The notes: generated by a model from the sequence alone, not told the origin. 15,923 nt of DNA from DTQF01 sp038874185 (GCA_038874185.1 JAVZCX010000018.1:1-15923); one strand, 5' to 3'. Counted from the stretch's first letter, positions 1 through 7,730 are shown. A program made the numbers and translations.

Positions 1-266
1 CAGAGATAATGAAGGACATATCTATAAGGGTGTGCCCAGTTGAAATCGACGACGTTAAGGAGATGCTTTCTGAACTTAAGTCTTATCCTATATTCAATGC
101 AAGAGGAAAGGAATATGACGTTGATTCTTTGATTGATGTAATAATGAAAGTTAACTCAATAGCACTTACAGAGAGAATAAAGGAATTGGATCTTAATCCA
201 GTCATAGTGCACTCAAAGGACAGGGGCGGCGGTTGCGAAGTAGTGGATGTCAGAATAGTTGAGTGA
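1..266 (+). CDS. acdB: ADP-forming acetyl-CoA synthetase, beta subunit (C-terminal fragment)
   Basis: The 3' end of a gene that begins before the window; the first complete codon is at 3-5 and the frame is open to the edge. About 87 residues are visible, matching the end of the ATP-grasp subunit of acetate-CoA ligase (ADP-forming): a stretch like EIMKDISIRVCP, then a helix and LIDVIMKV, then the typical end ELDLNPVIVH...VVDVRIVE. This subunit binds nucleotide and transfers phosphate from the phosphohistidine of the alpha subunit to ADP, yielding ATP. The ATG at 9 is internal. The stop lies 4 nt before the alpha-subunit ATG, so the two are translationally coupled in beta-alpha order as separate polypeptides. 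The equivalent C-terminus in fused single-chain acyl-CoA synthetases looks similar, but a separate alpha gene follows here, which supports the two-subunit form. Confidence 0.88.
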   Translation, partial: EIMKDISIRVCPVEIDDVKEMLSELKSYPIFNARGKEYDVDSLIDVIMKVNSIALTERIKELDLNPVIVHSKDRGGGCEVVDVRIVE

Positions 267-270
267 TATC

Positions 271-1644
271 ATGAGATTTGACCTTAAGAAAATGTTTGAG
301 CCGGAATCAATAGCGGTGATAGGAGCATCGAAAGAGCCAAACAAAATAGGTCATGTAATACTAAAGAATCTTGTAGAAGGAGGTTTCTCAGGTCCTGTTT
401 ATCCTGTAAATCCTTCCGCTGATGTGATTCTTTATCAGCATGCATTCGCATCTGTCAAAGACATTCCTAGCCCTGTTGATCTTGCAATAATTGTTGTTCC
501 AGAGAAAGCAGTTCTTAAAGTCCTTGATGAATGCGGGCAGAAAGGAATAAAGAATATCGTGATAATAACCAGTGGGTTTGCAGAGGTTGGAAACGTTGAA
601 GATGAAAAAAGAGTAAAAGAGATAGCGGAAAGATATGGAATGGCGGTGATAGGAGTAAACTGCATGGGATTTATTAATCCTTATTCAAGAGTGGATTCTG
701 TTTTTAATCCAGTATATAAATTAGGAAGGCCAAAGGCAGGTGAAATTGCATTCATAAGCCAGAGCGGAGCGGTCGGTGCTGCAGTAATGGACTTAGCTGC
801 AAAAATGGGTGTTGGAATCTCTTTGTTTGTTTCTTATGGAAATGCTACGGTAATTGATGAAACAGATCTTATTGAATATTTAAATGAAGACAAAAGAACT
901 AAGGTAATTGCAATGTACATAGAGGCGGTAAAGGACGGAAGAAGGTTCCTAGAGGTTGCAAAGAAAGTGACAAAAAGAAAACCAATCATACTTATAAAAG
1001 CTGGAAAGACGCAGGCAGGTGTCAAGGCTGCCGCTTCACACACAGCTGCATTGGCTGGAGATTACGCAGTTTATTCTGCCGCATTCAGACAGGCAGGAAT
1101 AATAGAGGTAGAATCCTTGACTGATTTGTTTGATTTTTCAAAAATATTTCTTCAGCCATTTCCTAAGGGAAACAAAGTTGGGATAATAACAAATGGAGGG
1201 GGAATTGGCGTTCTTACCTCTGATCAAATCATTTTAAACGGCCTGAATATGGCTGAATTGAGTACAGAAACAAAGGCCAGGCTTCGCGAGTCAATGCCGA
1301 TGCATGTTAACATATCTAATCCTCTTGATCTCGCGGGAGATGCAGATGTTGCCAGATTTAGAATAGCACTTGAAGAGATGTTCAAAGATAAAAATGTAGA
1401 CATGTTGGTGCTCACTCCATTGATGCAGACAGCAAGCCTTGATGCTAGCATAATAGATCTGATAGCTTCTTATTCTCAAAAGATGGAGAAACCAATGGTG
1501 GTTGTTACAATTGGAGGGGATTATACAGAGCAAAACAGAGTGCTATTGGAGAACGGAGGGGTGCCAACATACACCTCGCCATATGTCGCAGCTAAGGCAC
1601 TTTCAAAATTAGCATGGTATTCTAATAAATATTCTAAAATTTGA
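271..1644 (+). CDS. acdA: ADP-forming acetyl-CoA synthetase, alpha subunit
   Basis: Alpha subunit of acetate-CoA ligase (ADP-forming): acetyl-CoA + ADP + Pi gives acetate + ATP + CoA, the substrate-level phosphorylation step of archaeal fermentation in the cytoplasm. It has 457 residues, close to the roughly 460 of known archaeal alpha subunits. Seen in order: an N-terminal CoA-binding Rossmann domain (IAVIGAS near residue 14, VNPS near 46), a succinyl-CoA-ligase-like domain (FISQSGAVGAA near 161) and the phosphohistidine loop SHTAALAG with His257. That number equals the reported phospho-His257 of the Pyrococcus enzyme when ATG 271 is used as start. GTGAT sits just before this ATG. An in-frame TTG at 259 overlaps the beta-subunit gene and is less likely. 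TNGGGIGV near 307 is also typical. The acyl-CoA specificity cannot be read from sequence. Confidence 0.93.
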   Translation: MRFDLKKMFEPESIAVIGASKEPNKIGHVILKNLVEGGFSGPVYPVNPSADVILYQHAFASVKDIPSPVDLAIIVVPEKAVLKVLDECGQKGIKNIVIITSGFAEVGNVEDEKRVKEIAERYGMAVIGVNCMGFINPYSRVDSVFNPVYKLGRPKAGEIAFISQSGAVGAAVMDLAAKMGVGISLFVSYGNATVIDETDLIEYLNEDKRTKVIAMYIEAVKDGRRFLEVAKKVTKRKPIILIKAGKTQAGVKAAASHTAALAGDYAVYSAAFRQAGIIEVESLTDLFDFSKIFLQPFPKGNKVGIITNGGGIGVLTSDQIILNGLNMAELSTETKARLRESMPMHVNISNPLDLAGDADVARFRIALEEMFKDKNVDMLVLTPLMQTASLDASIIDLIASYSQKMEKPMVVVTIGGDYTEQNRVLLENGGVPTYTSPYVAAKALSKLAWYSNKYSKI

Positions 1645-1720
1645 TTTTGTCATATCTATTCGTTCTATCTGTTTTCTATCTATTTTTGTTTCTATTATTT
1701 TACTTGTTCTGCTTCTTTTT
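1645..1720 (+). terminator. T-rich termination region after acdA
   Basis: On the + strand the 55 nt gap and the first bases beyond it hold repeated T-runs (TTTT, TTTTT and TTTTTT near 1714) with no clear hairpin. Such T-tracts are the known intrinsic termination signal of archaeal RNA polymerase. The region lies between convergent genes and runs into the 3' end of the Mre11-like gene, so transcripts probably overlap as antisense. The minus strand has no comparable T-tract here, so termination of the opposing gene is less clear. Confidence 0.5.
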
Positions 1721-2911
1721 TATCATCTCTTCCAGAACAAGTTCTATGTTATCTTCATCCTGGAGCATGCCCATAAGGAATTCAACATCGATATCTTTTG
1801 CGCTCGTGCTTTGAAGCCTTTCTTTTATTGATTGTATTCCAATCTCTCTTACAGACATCTTTTGCTTGTACATATTTCTTAGTGACTCAAGCTTTTCCTT
1901 TAAACCTTGTTCATCCATTTCATTGTCTATCTGAAGTATGCATTTATCTTCGTATTCTGAATGTATATCTTGAAGGCTTAGGTTTTCTCTTTTTATTCCT
2001 TGTTTCAGAGTTCCAGATACAACCACTCTAATTATTGGAATTTCATCCTTTCCTTTGATTTCTTTTCCTTTTTGTAAAAGCTCGTCAATCTTATTTCTTA
2101 TTCCATCGTTTACATCTTTAAGATCAACATTCTTGAATTCTATCTCTCCATAAAGGAATTTTCTGCTTTTTATGTCAACAAATTTGATTTCATTTGTATT
2201 GGTGTCAAGAATCACATATGCCCTAGGTTCCTCTTCTTCTTTCTTTAGTTGAGTTATAACAGTGCTTCCAGGAATAAGCAGTTTCTTTCCGTTTTTTTCC
2301 ATCACTACTCTTTTATGTATGTGGCCGCATAAATAAAGATCAAATCCATCTGGAAGCTCATCTAAAGAGATCCCTTCAGCCATAGGTATTACTTCCTTAA
2401 TTGTTTGATGCAGCATTAGTATGTTGTATGCTCCAGCTATAGGCTTGAAATTTAGTTGTCTTATAGTTTCCTTTATCGAATCCTCTGTCGTCCCACCTAT
2501 TCCGTGAATCGCGATCTTTTCTATACTTCCGTCTTTGTTTCTTTTTTCAAAAACTACAATTCTGTCGCTTGCATTAGTTATAATTCCAGCTCTTTCAAGC
2601 AGTTCTACTGGATTTACCATTCCTTTTGATCTTCTGTCATGTGTTCCATGGATTGCAACTACTGGAAGAAGGCCTTCTTTGCTTTCTATTCCCTTTTCTT
2701 TCCAATCTATTTTTTTCCCGTAAGAAAAGATTTCCATTGCCTTTGCAATAACTTCGAATTTAGGTGTCTTTGTATCGAATATATCTCCAGCTATCAAAAC
2801 AATGTCTGAATTGTTGCATGCTTCTCTAAAAGCTTCCTCTGCCTGTTCTATGGAATCTTCATAGAACCTTGGATATCCGATGTGTGTATCAGAAAGAATT
2901 CCTACTTTCAT
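1700..2911 (-). CDS. mre11: Mre11/SbcD-type DNA repair nuclease
   Basis: Calcineurin-like metallophosphoesterase of the Mre11 group, 403 aa, expected to process DNA ends with Rad50 in double-strand break repair. Metal-site motifs in order: SDTH (Asp8, His10), AGDIFD (Asp43), HGTHD (Thr90-His91-Asp92), LMLHQ (His168) and LCGHIH (His197, His199). The third motif is normally GNHD; here the metal-binding Asn is Thr. After about residue 225 comes a capping region and a charged helical C-terminus (from about 330) where Rad50 would normally bind. ATG 2911 is preceded on its strand by GTGAAA at 6 nt spacing. No rad50, herA or nurA gene is in the window; the gene stands alone, convergent with acdA and divergent from the next gene. 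A general SbcD-like phosphoesterase is the alternative, but the length and C-terminal part favour Mre11. Confidence 0.85.
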   Translation of the reverse strand: MKVGILSDTHIGYPRFYEDSIEQAEEAFREACNNSDIVLIAGDIFDTKTPKFEVIAKAMEIFSYGKKIDWKEKGIESKEGLLPVVAIHGTHDRRSKGMVNPVELLERAGIITNASDRIVVFEKRNKDGSIEKIAIHGIGGTTEDSIKETIRQLNFKPIAGAYNILMLHQTIKEVIPMAEGISLDELPDGFDLYLCGHIHKRVVMEKNGKKLLIPGSTVITQLKKEEEEPRAYVILDTNTNEIKFVDIKSRKFLYGEIEFKNVDLKDVNDGIRNKIDELLQKGKEIKGKDEIPIIRVVVSGTLKQGIKRENLSLQDIHSEYEDKCILQIDNEMDEQGLKEKLESLRNMYKQKMSVREIGIQSIKERLQSTSAKDIDVEFLMGMLQDEDNIELVLEEMIKKKQNK

Positions 2912-2952
2912 ATTTTTTCACGCTTATATTTTAAGATGTGAATATATCTTTA

Positions 2953-2987
2953 AAACATATTTATAATTATTTCTGTCCAATAATTAT
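2953..2987. promoter_or_regulatory. Probable divergent promoter region of mre11 and the RecA-like gene
   Basis: The 119 nt gap between two divergent starts contains a TATA-like element, ATATTTATAAT, near 2957-2967, readable on both strands. Leftwards it predicts a start about 24 nt before the mre11 ATG; rightwards one about 40 nt before the ATG at 3031. The 8-bp palindrome ATAATTAT occurs at 2963-2970 and again at 2980-2987, which could be an operator or simply AT-rich chance. Confidence 0.35.
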
Positions 2988-3030
2988 CTGAATTAAATGC
3001 GTTGATTCGGATAGCAATAGGTGGATCTGA

Positions 3031-3858
3031 ATGGCCTTGCAAAAGAGTAAAAATAAGACAAAAAAGCAAAAAATCACCAAGAAAAAAAAATCTATTAAGA
3101 AAAAAACAAATAAGAAAAAATCTCGAATTGCAAGCATAAAAAGAATTACAAAGACAAATACTGCGAAAAATAAATTCTTATCATCTGGAAGCAAATCGCT
3201 TGACAGGTTGCTTGGAAAAGGAATTATTGAAGGAACATCAGTATTGATACTCGGAACGCCTCATTCTGGAAAAAAACCAATATTAATGAAGATGGTTAGA
3301 GATAATTGTTGTGAACTTGGTATCTCACCAATCATAATACTTACTGATTTAGGTGTTAGCAACTGGATGGCAATGGCTGAGAAAAATAATTGGAGCTGTA
3401 ATAAAAAAACATGCAGTATATTCTACATAGATAGTTATTCCCAGCAGTTTAATGTCTGTTCTGCATCTCAAAATGTAAAGTGTCTTGAGGTTCCATTTAC
3501 ATTAAGTTCTCTTTCCATATCTGTTTCCGAATATTTAGACAAAATAAGAAAGGAAGGTAAGAAACCGTTGGTTGTTCTTCATTCCATCTCAACTTTGATA
3601 GAAACATTTGGTGCAAATGAGGTGTTTTCATTTTTGCAGTTCTTTTTAGGCAAATTAAGAAATGAAGGAGTCACAATTGTTTCTACAATGCAGCTTGGCG
3701 TACACGGTGAGAATCTAGAGACATCAATTTCTTCTCTGAATGAATGTGTGATAAAATTAAAAGACAACAAGCTAAGTGCTTCAGGATATATCACTATAAG
3801 GGATAATAATTGGCATAGTTATAAATTTGTAAAGAATCAATTGGTTTTAACTGATTAA
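3031..3858 (+). CDS. RecA/KaiC-superfamily protein with degenerate ATPase motifs
   Basis: 275 aa. Residues 5-47 are a very lysine-rich tail of low complexity, likely to contact nucleic acid or to be disordered. From about residue 50 the KaiC/RAD55 fold starts with SSGSKSLDRLLGKGI, followed by a Walker A position GTPHSGKK (75-82) whose final Ser/Thr is Lys82. The Walker B strand reads LVVLHS (180-185), with His184 where Asp is expected. The acidic residue after the second strand is also absent (IIILTDLG). I infer loss of ATP hydrolysis and perhaps of nucleotide binding, leaving a structural or partner role. Six cysteines lie between residues 93 and 151. AGGTG stands 6 nt before the ATG. Its stop is 10 nt before hisS, whose SD starts on the last base of the stop codon, so the two are one operon. 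Specific function is unknown. Confidence 0.72.
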   Translation: MALQKSKNKTKKQKITKKKKSIKKKTNKKKSRIASIKRITKTNTAKNKFLSSGSKSLDRLLGKGIIEGTSVLILGTPHSGKKPILMKMVRDNCCELGISPIIILTDLGVSNWMAMAEKNNWSCNKKTCSIFYIDSYSQQFNVCSASQNVKCLEVPFTLSSLSISVSEYLDKIRKEGKKPLVVLHSISTLIETFGANEVFSFLQFFLGKLRNEGVTIVSTMQLGVHGENLETSISSLNECVIKLKDNKLSASGYITIRDNNWHSYKFVKNQLVLTD

Positions 3859-3868
3859 GGTGTTATGA

Positions 3869-5092
3869 ATGATTAATCAACCTCCAAGAGGAATGAGGGA
3901 TTTTTATCCAATCGAAGCCAGCATGCGAAGAAGAATAGTTTCAACAGTTGAAAATGTTTACATGTCTTACGGCTTTGATCCATATGATACTCCTGCATTG
4001 GAATATCTTGAAGTTCTTGGAAGAAAATCAGGAGAGGAAGTAAAGAAGCAGATATATCAGATAGATGACATGGGGCTAAGGTTTGATTTTACAGTAGGTC
4101 TTGCAAGGTTCATATCCAACACCTCTCTTCCAAAGCCTATAAAGGTATTTAGATCTGGTCCGGTCTGGAGAAGAGATGAGCCGCAGAAAGGAAGATTTAG
4201 GGAGTTTTGGCAGTCAGACATAGATATCATCGGTTCAAGCAGCATGAAATGCGAAGCAGAGCTGATAGCATGTGCAAACGATGCATTGGTTGCACTCGGT
4301 TTCAGGGATGTTGAGTTCAAATTAAATAACAGAGAATGTTTGTTTGACATGATGGAAAAGGCAGGAGTGGAAAAGGCATTAGTACCTGTAGCAATAAGAA
4401 TACTTGACAAGCTTGACAAAAAGGGAGAAGGAGGAGTGAAAAATGAGATGATGGAGGCAGGAATATCAGAAGAATCAATAAAGCTAATATTCAAGTCAAT
4501 CATATCTAAAAAGAAGGAGTTTGTAGGAAGCGACAAGCTTGCAGAAATAGTTGAGATTGCAAAAGAGTACGGAGTTGACAATATAGAGATTGACTATTCC
4601 CTAGCAAGGGGGCTTGATTATTATACCGGGCCGATATTTGAAATTAAATCAGGACCTCAGCAACTTAGTATAGGTGGGGGTGGAAGATATGATGAGCTTT
4701 TGGGTCTTTATGGTTCCTCCTCACCCGCAGTAGGCATTTCATTAGGAATAGATAGAATTGCAGAGATAATAAAAGAAAGAGAAGGAATAAAAACAGATTC
4801 TCCATTTTCACAGTCTGATGTTTATGTTGCAAACATAAAGGATGAGTCATACAAATACTCAATAAAGGTTGCATCAATAATGAGAAAAGCAGGATTAAAA
4901 GTTTCACTTAATATTACTGAGAGAGATCTTAGGAAGCAATTAGAATATGCAAATTCAATGAAATTCAAATATATTGCAATAATTGGGTTAAAGGAAGCAG
5001 AACTTCAGAGAGTGACACTTAGAAATCTGCAATCTGGAGAAGAAAAACAGCTTCCGATAAAGGAAGCAATAGCGATAATAAAGGAAATGTGA
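3869..5092 (+). CDS. hisS: Histidyl-tRNA synthetase
   Basis: Class II HisRS, 407 aa, charging tRNA-His with histidine. Motifs: PPRGMRDFYP at the start; archaeal-style LRFDFTVGLARF (70-81); motif 2 VFRSGPVWRRDEPQKGRF (93-110); the histidine-specific RGLDYYTG (247-254) with GGGRYDEL after it; motif 3 AVGISLGIDR (287-296); an anticodon-binding domain from about 315. Length and motifs are normal, so it should be active. The start is ATG 3869, with AGGTG 6 nt upstream; the earlier ATG at 3865 is out of frame and reads only three codons before a stop. It is co-transcribed with the upstream RecA-like gene. The last 22 bases of the gene belong to the first copy of a 32-bp tandem duplication. Confidence 0.97.
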   Translation: MINQPPRGMRDFYPIEASMRRRIVSTVENVYMSYGFDPYDTPALEYLEVLGRKSGEEVKKQIYQIDDMGLRFDFTVGLARFISNTSLPKPIKVFRSGPVWRRDEPQKGRFREFWQSDIDIIGSSSMKCEAELIACANDALVALGFRDVEFKLNNRECLFDMMEKAGVEKALVPVAIRILDKLDKKGEGGVKNEMMEAGISEESIKLIFKSIISKKKEFVGSDKLAEIVEIAKEYGVDNIEIDYSLARGLDYYTGPIFEIKSGPQQLSIGGGGRYDELLGLYGSSSPAVGISLGIDRIAEIIKEREGIKTDSPFSQSDVYVANIKDESYKYSIKVASIMRKAGLKVSLNITERDLRKQLEYANSMKFKYIAIIGLKEAELQRVTLRNLQSGEEKQLPIKEAIAIIKEM

Positions 5093-5134
5093 ATATATTA
5101 TTAGCGATGATAAAGGAAATATGGATATGTTATT
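5071..5134 (+). repeat. 32-bp tandem duplication across the end of hisS
   Basis: Copy 1 (5071-5102) covers the final codons and stop of hisS; copy 2 (5103-5134) follows directly. Both begin AGCGAT and end TTATT and match at 28 of 32 positions; all four differences are A/G transitions (unit positions 7, 19, 22, 27). A further AGC-TAT begins at 5135, perhaps a third decayed start. It looks like a local duplication of the gene end, now diverging. Confidence 0.85.
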
Positions 5135-5156
5135 AGCTATGCATACTATGGGTTAC

Positions 5157-5182
5157 CTTAGATCATTATCTTAGATCATTAT
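5157..5182 (+). repeat. 13-bp perfect tandem repeat (x2)
   Basis: CTTAGATCATTAT is repeated exactly, at 5157-5169 and 5170-5182, in the 168-nt gap between hisS and the next gene. Each copy contains GATC. It is followed at once by the inverted repeat at 5187-5204, so it could be regulatory, or just slippage in AT-rich DNA. Confidence 0.85.
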
Positions 5183-5186
5183 AAAA

Positions 5187-5204
5187 CAAGATTATTATAT
5201 CTTG
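5187..5204. promoter_or_regulatory. Inverted repeat CAAGAT-N6-ATCTTG
   Basis: Perfect 6-bp arms around TATTAT, an AT-rich core that could act as TATA box; transcription would then start near 5222, about 40 nt before the ATG at 5261. The inner 16 bases have the same layout (AAGATT...ATCTT) as the palindromes at 11412-11427 and 13374-13387. It could be a repressor site over a promoter or a chance AT-rich palindrome. Confidence 0.4.
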
Positions 5205-5260
5205 ACAAATAATAATATTAAGATTTAAAGCATTAAACGATTGAATATGAAGGTGTTATA

Positions 5261-5776
5261 ATGTCAAATGATAAGAAAGAGATCAAAAATATAAAGCAAT
5301 TAACAGAAAAAACAATAGAAGAAGGTGGCGTGCTTTCTACTTTGTATTTCGATGCTATAGGAAAAGACAAAGAAAAGATAGAGCAGCTTCTTGTTGAGTT
5401 AGTGGGAAGGCTAAATTCAGAAAAGGATGTTGTTTACTGTGTAGGAGATATCGAAAGAGCAATACCTCTTGAAGGCGGGGATTTCTCAGCTGCAGCAAAG
5501 GTGACAATTCTTACAAAGAACTTTCCATCCCTTGCAAGAATATGTGACAATTACGGCCCGATAGGGGTTGAAATAATAAAGCCAAATGAAATAGTAATAA
5601 AGCAGCACGATGCTCAGGCATTGATATTGGATCATGTTCATACAATCTCAAACCTTCTGAAGGAGATAGTTGAGAGAACAATGACTCCAGAGGAGAGAAA
5701 GAAACTGGCAAAGATATTAGATGCAAGGGCTGAAAGAGGAAAGGAGCTTTTGCAAAAAGAAGATAAAAAGGGATGA
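5261..5776 (+). CDS. Unrecognised 171-aa alpha/beta protein
   Basis: I do not recognise a named family. It is a soluble protein without signal peptide or membrane segment. Residues about 22-115 alternate strands and helices (GGVLSTLYFDAIG, then a helix KIEQLLVELVGRL, strands around VVYCVGDI and AAAKVTILTK, a helix, then IGVEIIKPNEIVI). This order would fit a ferredoxin-like or ACT-like sandwich, by inference only. Residues about 118-171 are helical and end in a charged tail rich in Lys, Arg and Glu. AGGTG at 5 nt from the ATG supports the start. It lies between HisRS and an intact KaiC-like ATPase, 65 nt before the latter, and may be its partner. The preceding gap with repeats and a possible TATA suggests it opens its own transcript. 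Confidence 0.75.
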   Translation: MSNDKKEIKNIKQLTEKTIEEGGVLSTLYFDAIGKDKEKIEQLLVELVGRLNSEKDVVYCVGDIERAIPLEGGDFSAAAKVTILTKNFPSLARICDNYGPIGVEIIKPNEIVIKQHDAQALILDHVHTISNLLKEIVERTMTPEERKKLAKILDARAERGKELLQKEDKKG

Positions 5777-5841
5777 ATTTGCAATTCGTTTCATCTTATT
5801 GAACAAAGGTTATAGATAATTAATAGATAAAGGTGAAGAAA

Positions 5842-6534
5842 ATGACGATTAAGGCAGGAATCGCCCCAGTTGGAATAGAAGGCTTGGACCACATGCTTGG
5901 TGGGGGATTGCCTAAAGGCAGCGTGGTTCTTGTATCGGGAGGTACAGGTTCTGGTAAGTCAATTCTTGCATCACAATTTCTTTATAAGGGAATAACTGAT
6001 TACAAGGAAAGCGGTTTCTATATATCTTTTGACGAGAGAAAGAGATCAATGTACAGGAACCTTGCAAAATTCGGATGGAATTTTTCAGCTTACGAGGCGC
6101 AGAAGAAATTCATATTCATCGAGTATCCAATTCATGAAGCTAAGGAATTCCTTTCTCAGGAAAACACTCTATTCAACCTTATAGTTGAACTCGAAATAGA
6201 AAGACTTGTAATAGACCCAATCACTCCATTGACAATGCTTTATGAAGATGAGCAAAAGAAAAGGCAAGAAATGATGAAATTGATTGATACATTGAGAAGC
6301 TGGGGTACAACCACCCTCTTAATTTCAGAAGCAAAGTCAGGAACAGAAGAGATTGGAATAGAGCCGCTTTGCGACGGAGTGATAAAGCTTACTGACATTC
6401 AGAATAAAGGATATACAATCAAAACTCTTGAAGTAGTAAAGATGAGAGGCAGCGATATCATAAAGAAGCCAGTTCCATACAAGATTGATAAGGACGGAAT
6501 AAAAGTATATCCAAATCAGTATCTTTATTTCTGA
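5842..6534 (+). CDS. KaiC-like single-domain ATPase (RAD55/KaiC family)
   Basis: 230 aa, one RecA-type domain of the KaiC family. Seen: GIEGLDHMLGGGLPKGS (11-27), Walker A GGTGSGKS (33-40), the strand FYISFDER with the likely catalytic Glu65, Walker B RLVID with Asp125, and a C-terminal EVVKMRGS segment typical of the family. All key residues are intact, unlike the paralogue at 3031. Archaeal single-domain KaiC-like proteins are thought to be signalling or regulatory ATPases; the circadian role belongs to the double-domain cyanobacterial protein. I chose ATG 5842 because AGGTGAAG at 5831-5838 is the ribosome binding site; a GTG at 5833 lies inside that site. It is followed 19 nt later by trpS, so they are probably co-transcribed. 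Confidence 0.88.
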   Translation: MTIKAGIAPVGIEGLDHMLGGGLPKGSVVLVSGGTGSGKSILASQFLYKGITDYKESGFYISFDERKRSMYRNLAKFGWNFSAYEAQKKFIFIEYPIHEAKEFLSQENTLFNLIVELEIERLVIDPITPLTMLYEDEQKKRQEMMKLIDTLRSWGTTTLLISEAKSGTEEIGIEPLCDGVIKLTDIQNKGYTIKTLEVVKMRGSDIIKKPVPYKIDKDGIKVYPNQYLYF

Positions 6535-6553
6535 ATTACTGAAAAGTGATGAT

Positions 6554-7639
6554 ATGCAGCATATTGATCCATTTGATGTTTCAGATGAAGAAATAAACTA
6601 TCAGAAGCTTGTAGAGGAATTTGGAACACAGCCTATTTCAACAATCAAAAAGCTTCCAAACTATAAGGCTTTCAGGAGAGGCTTCGTATTCTCTCACAGG
6701 GATTTCGATAAATTTCTATCTGCAATAGAGAAAGGAAATAAAGCATCAATAATAACCGGAGTAAATGCATCCGGTTCGCTCCATCTTGGGCATAAATGGA
6801 CAATGGATTTAGTAGTTGCATTGCAAAAAGAATACAATCTTCCAGTTCTTCTTACGATTTCTGATGACGAGGCATATGTAACAGGAAAGGCAAAAGACCA
6901 GAAAGAATCGCTTGAAAATGCAAAATTGATATCTGCTCAACTGTTGGCATTGGGTTTTGATCCTAAAAAGACAAGGATTTTGGTTCATCAGCAGTATACT
7001 AAAATATACAATCTTGCAATAAAGCTATCAAGGCATTGCACTATGAATGAGATAAAGGCAATATATGGATTTGATATGTCAAAGAATCCAGGCCAATGGT
7101 TTTATCCAGTTGTTCAAGCTGCAGATATTTTACTTCCACAAGAGCTTGATGGCCCGCATCATGTTCTTGTTCCAATTGCAATAGACCAAGATCCGCATCT
7201 TAGGCTTGCAAGGGATATCGCTGACAGAGCAGGCTTTGTCAAGCCAGCAACAGTTCATATGCGCTTCCTTAGGGGATTGAAAGGCGGAAGCAAGATGTCA
7301 AAGAGCAAGCCTGGAAGTGCGATTTTCTTGGATGAGGATCCGAAAAAAGCAGCAAAGCTTTGTATGCAGGCATTGACCGGCGGCCAGCCCACTGTGGAAG
7401 AGCAAAGAAAATATGGTGGAGACCCTGAGAAGTCAGTAGTGATTGAATATTTAGGCGCGCATTTCATTGAGAGCGATTCTGAATTCCAAAAACTGAAGGA
7501 TGACTATAGGGCAGGAAAAATACTTGATGGAGAAACAAAGCAACTTCTTGCATCCCATGTAGAGAAATATTTGAATGAATTCCAGCCAAAGGTAAAGAAG
7601 TATTTAGAGAGCATTGATGATTATCTTATGAAAGACTGA
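6554..7639 (+). CDS. trpS: Tryptophanyl-tRNA synthetase
   Basis: Class I synthetase charging tRNA-Trp, 361 aa. The opening IDPFDVSDEEINYQKLVEEFG is the archaeal/eukaryotic TrpRS N-terminus. The ATP-site signatures are HLGH (77-80, in SGSLHLGH) and KMSKS (247-251); between them FYPVVQAADILLP (183-195) and HHVLVPIAIDQDPHLRLARD mark TrpRS rather than TyrRS. Many archaeal/eukaryotic TrpRS carry KMSAS at the second signature (recalled, not checked); here it is the full KMSKS. GTGATGAT just before the ATG is the ribosome binding site. The gene ends the run of + strand genes starting at 3031; its short distance from the KaiC-like gene suggests co-expression. Confidence 0.95.
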   Translation: MQHIDPFDVSDEEINYQKLVEEFGTQPISTIKKLPNYKAFRRGFVFSHRDFDKFLSAIEKGNKASIITGVNASGSLHLGHKWTMDLVVALQKEYNLPVLLTISDDEAYVTGKAKDQKESLENAKLISAQLLALGFDPKKTRILVHQQYTKIYNLAIKLSRHCTMNEIKAIYGFDMSKNPGQWFYPVVQAADILLPQELDGPHHVLVPIAIDQDPHLRLARDIADRAGFVKPATVHMRFLRGLKGGSKMSKSKPGSAIFLDEDPKKAAKLCMQALTGGQPTVEEQRKYGGDPEKSVVIEYLGAHFIESDSEFQKLKDDYRAGKILDGETKQLLASHVEKYLNEFQPKVKKYLESIDDYLMKD

Positions 7640-7730
7640 ATTCATACTACAATTCACATTACAATTAATACTACTTTAAAATAATATTATTAAGATCAAC
7701 TAGATCAAATCAAGCTAATGAGGTGAGGAT

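Noticed and set aside
259..270. TTG start for the acetyl-CoA synthetase alpha subunit
   Set aside because: It overlaps the beta gene; ATG 271 has GTGAT just upstream and gives the expected His257 numbering.
3043..3171. Lysine-rich start of the RecA-like gene as sequencing or assembly error
   Set aside because: The frame is continuous, uses both AAA and AAG, has a well-placed SD, and leads into a coherent domain.
3865..3876. Tiny leader frame (three codons) overlapping the hisS start
   Set aside because: Out of frame ATG 4 nt before the real start; too short, and the SD spacing fits ATG 3869.
4057..4581. Long open frame (174 codons) antisense to hisS
   Set aside because: Ser/Ile/Leu-rich product without family likeness, fully inside a clear HisRS gene; a shadow of its codon usage.
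5071..5182. Repeats after hisS as a CRISPR array
   Set aside because: Units are directly tandem with no spacers, only two copies each, and there are no cas genes.
5833..5841. GTG start for the intact KaiC-like gene
   Set aside because: The GTG is part of the ribosome binding site AGGTGAAG that serves ATG 5842.
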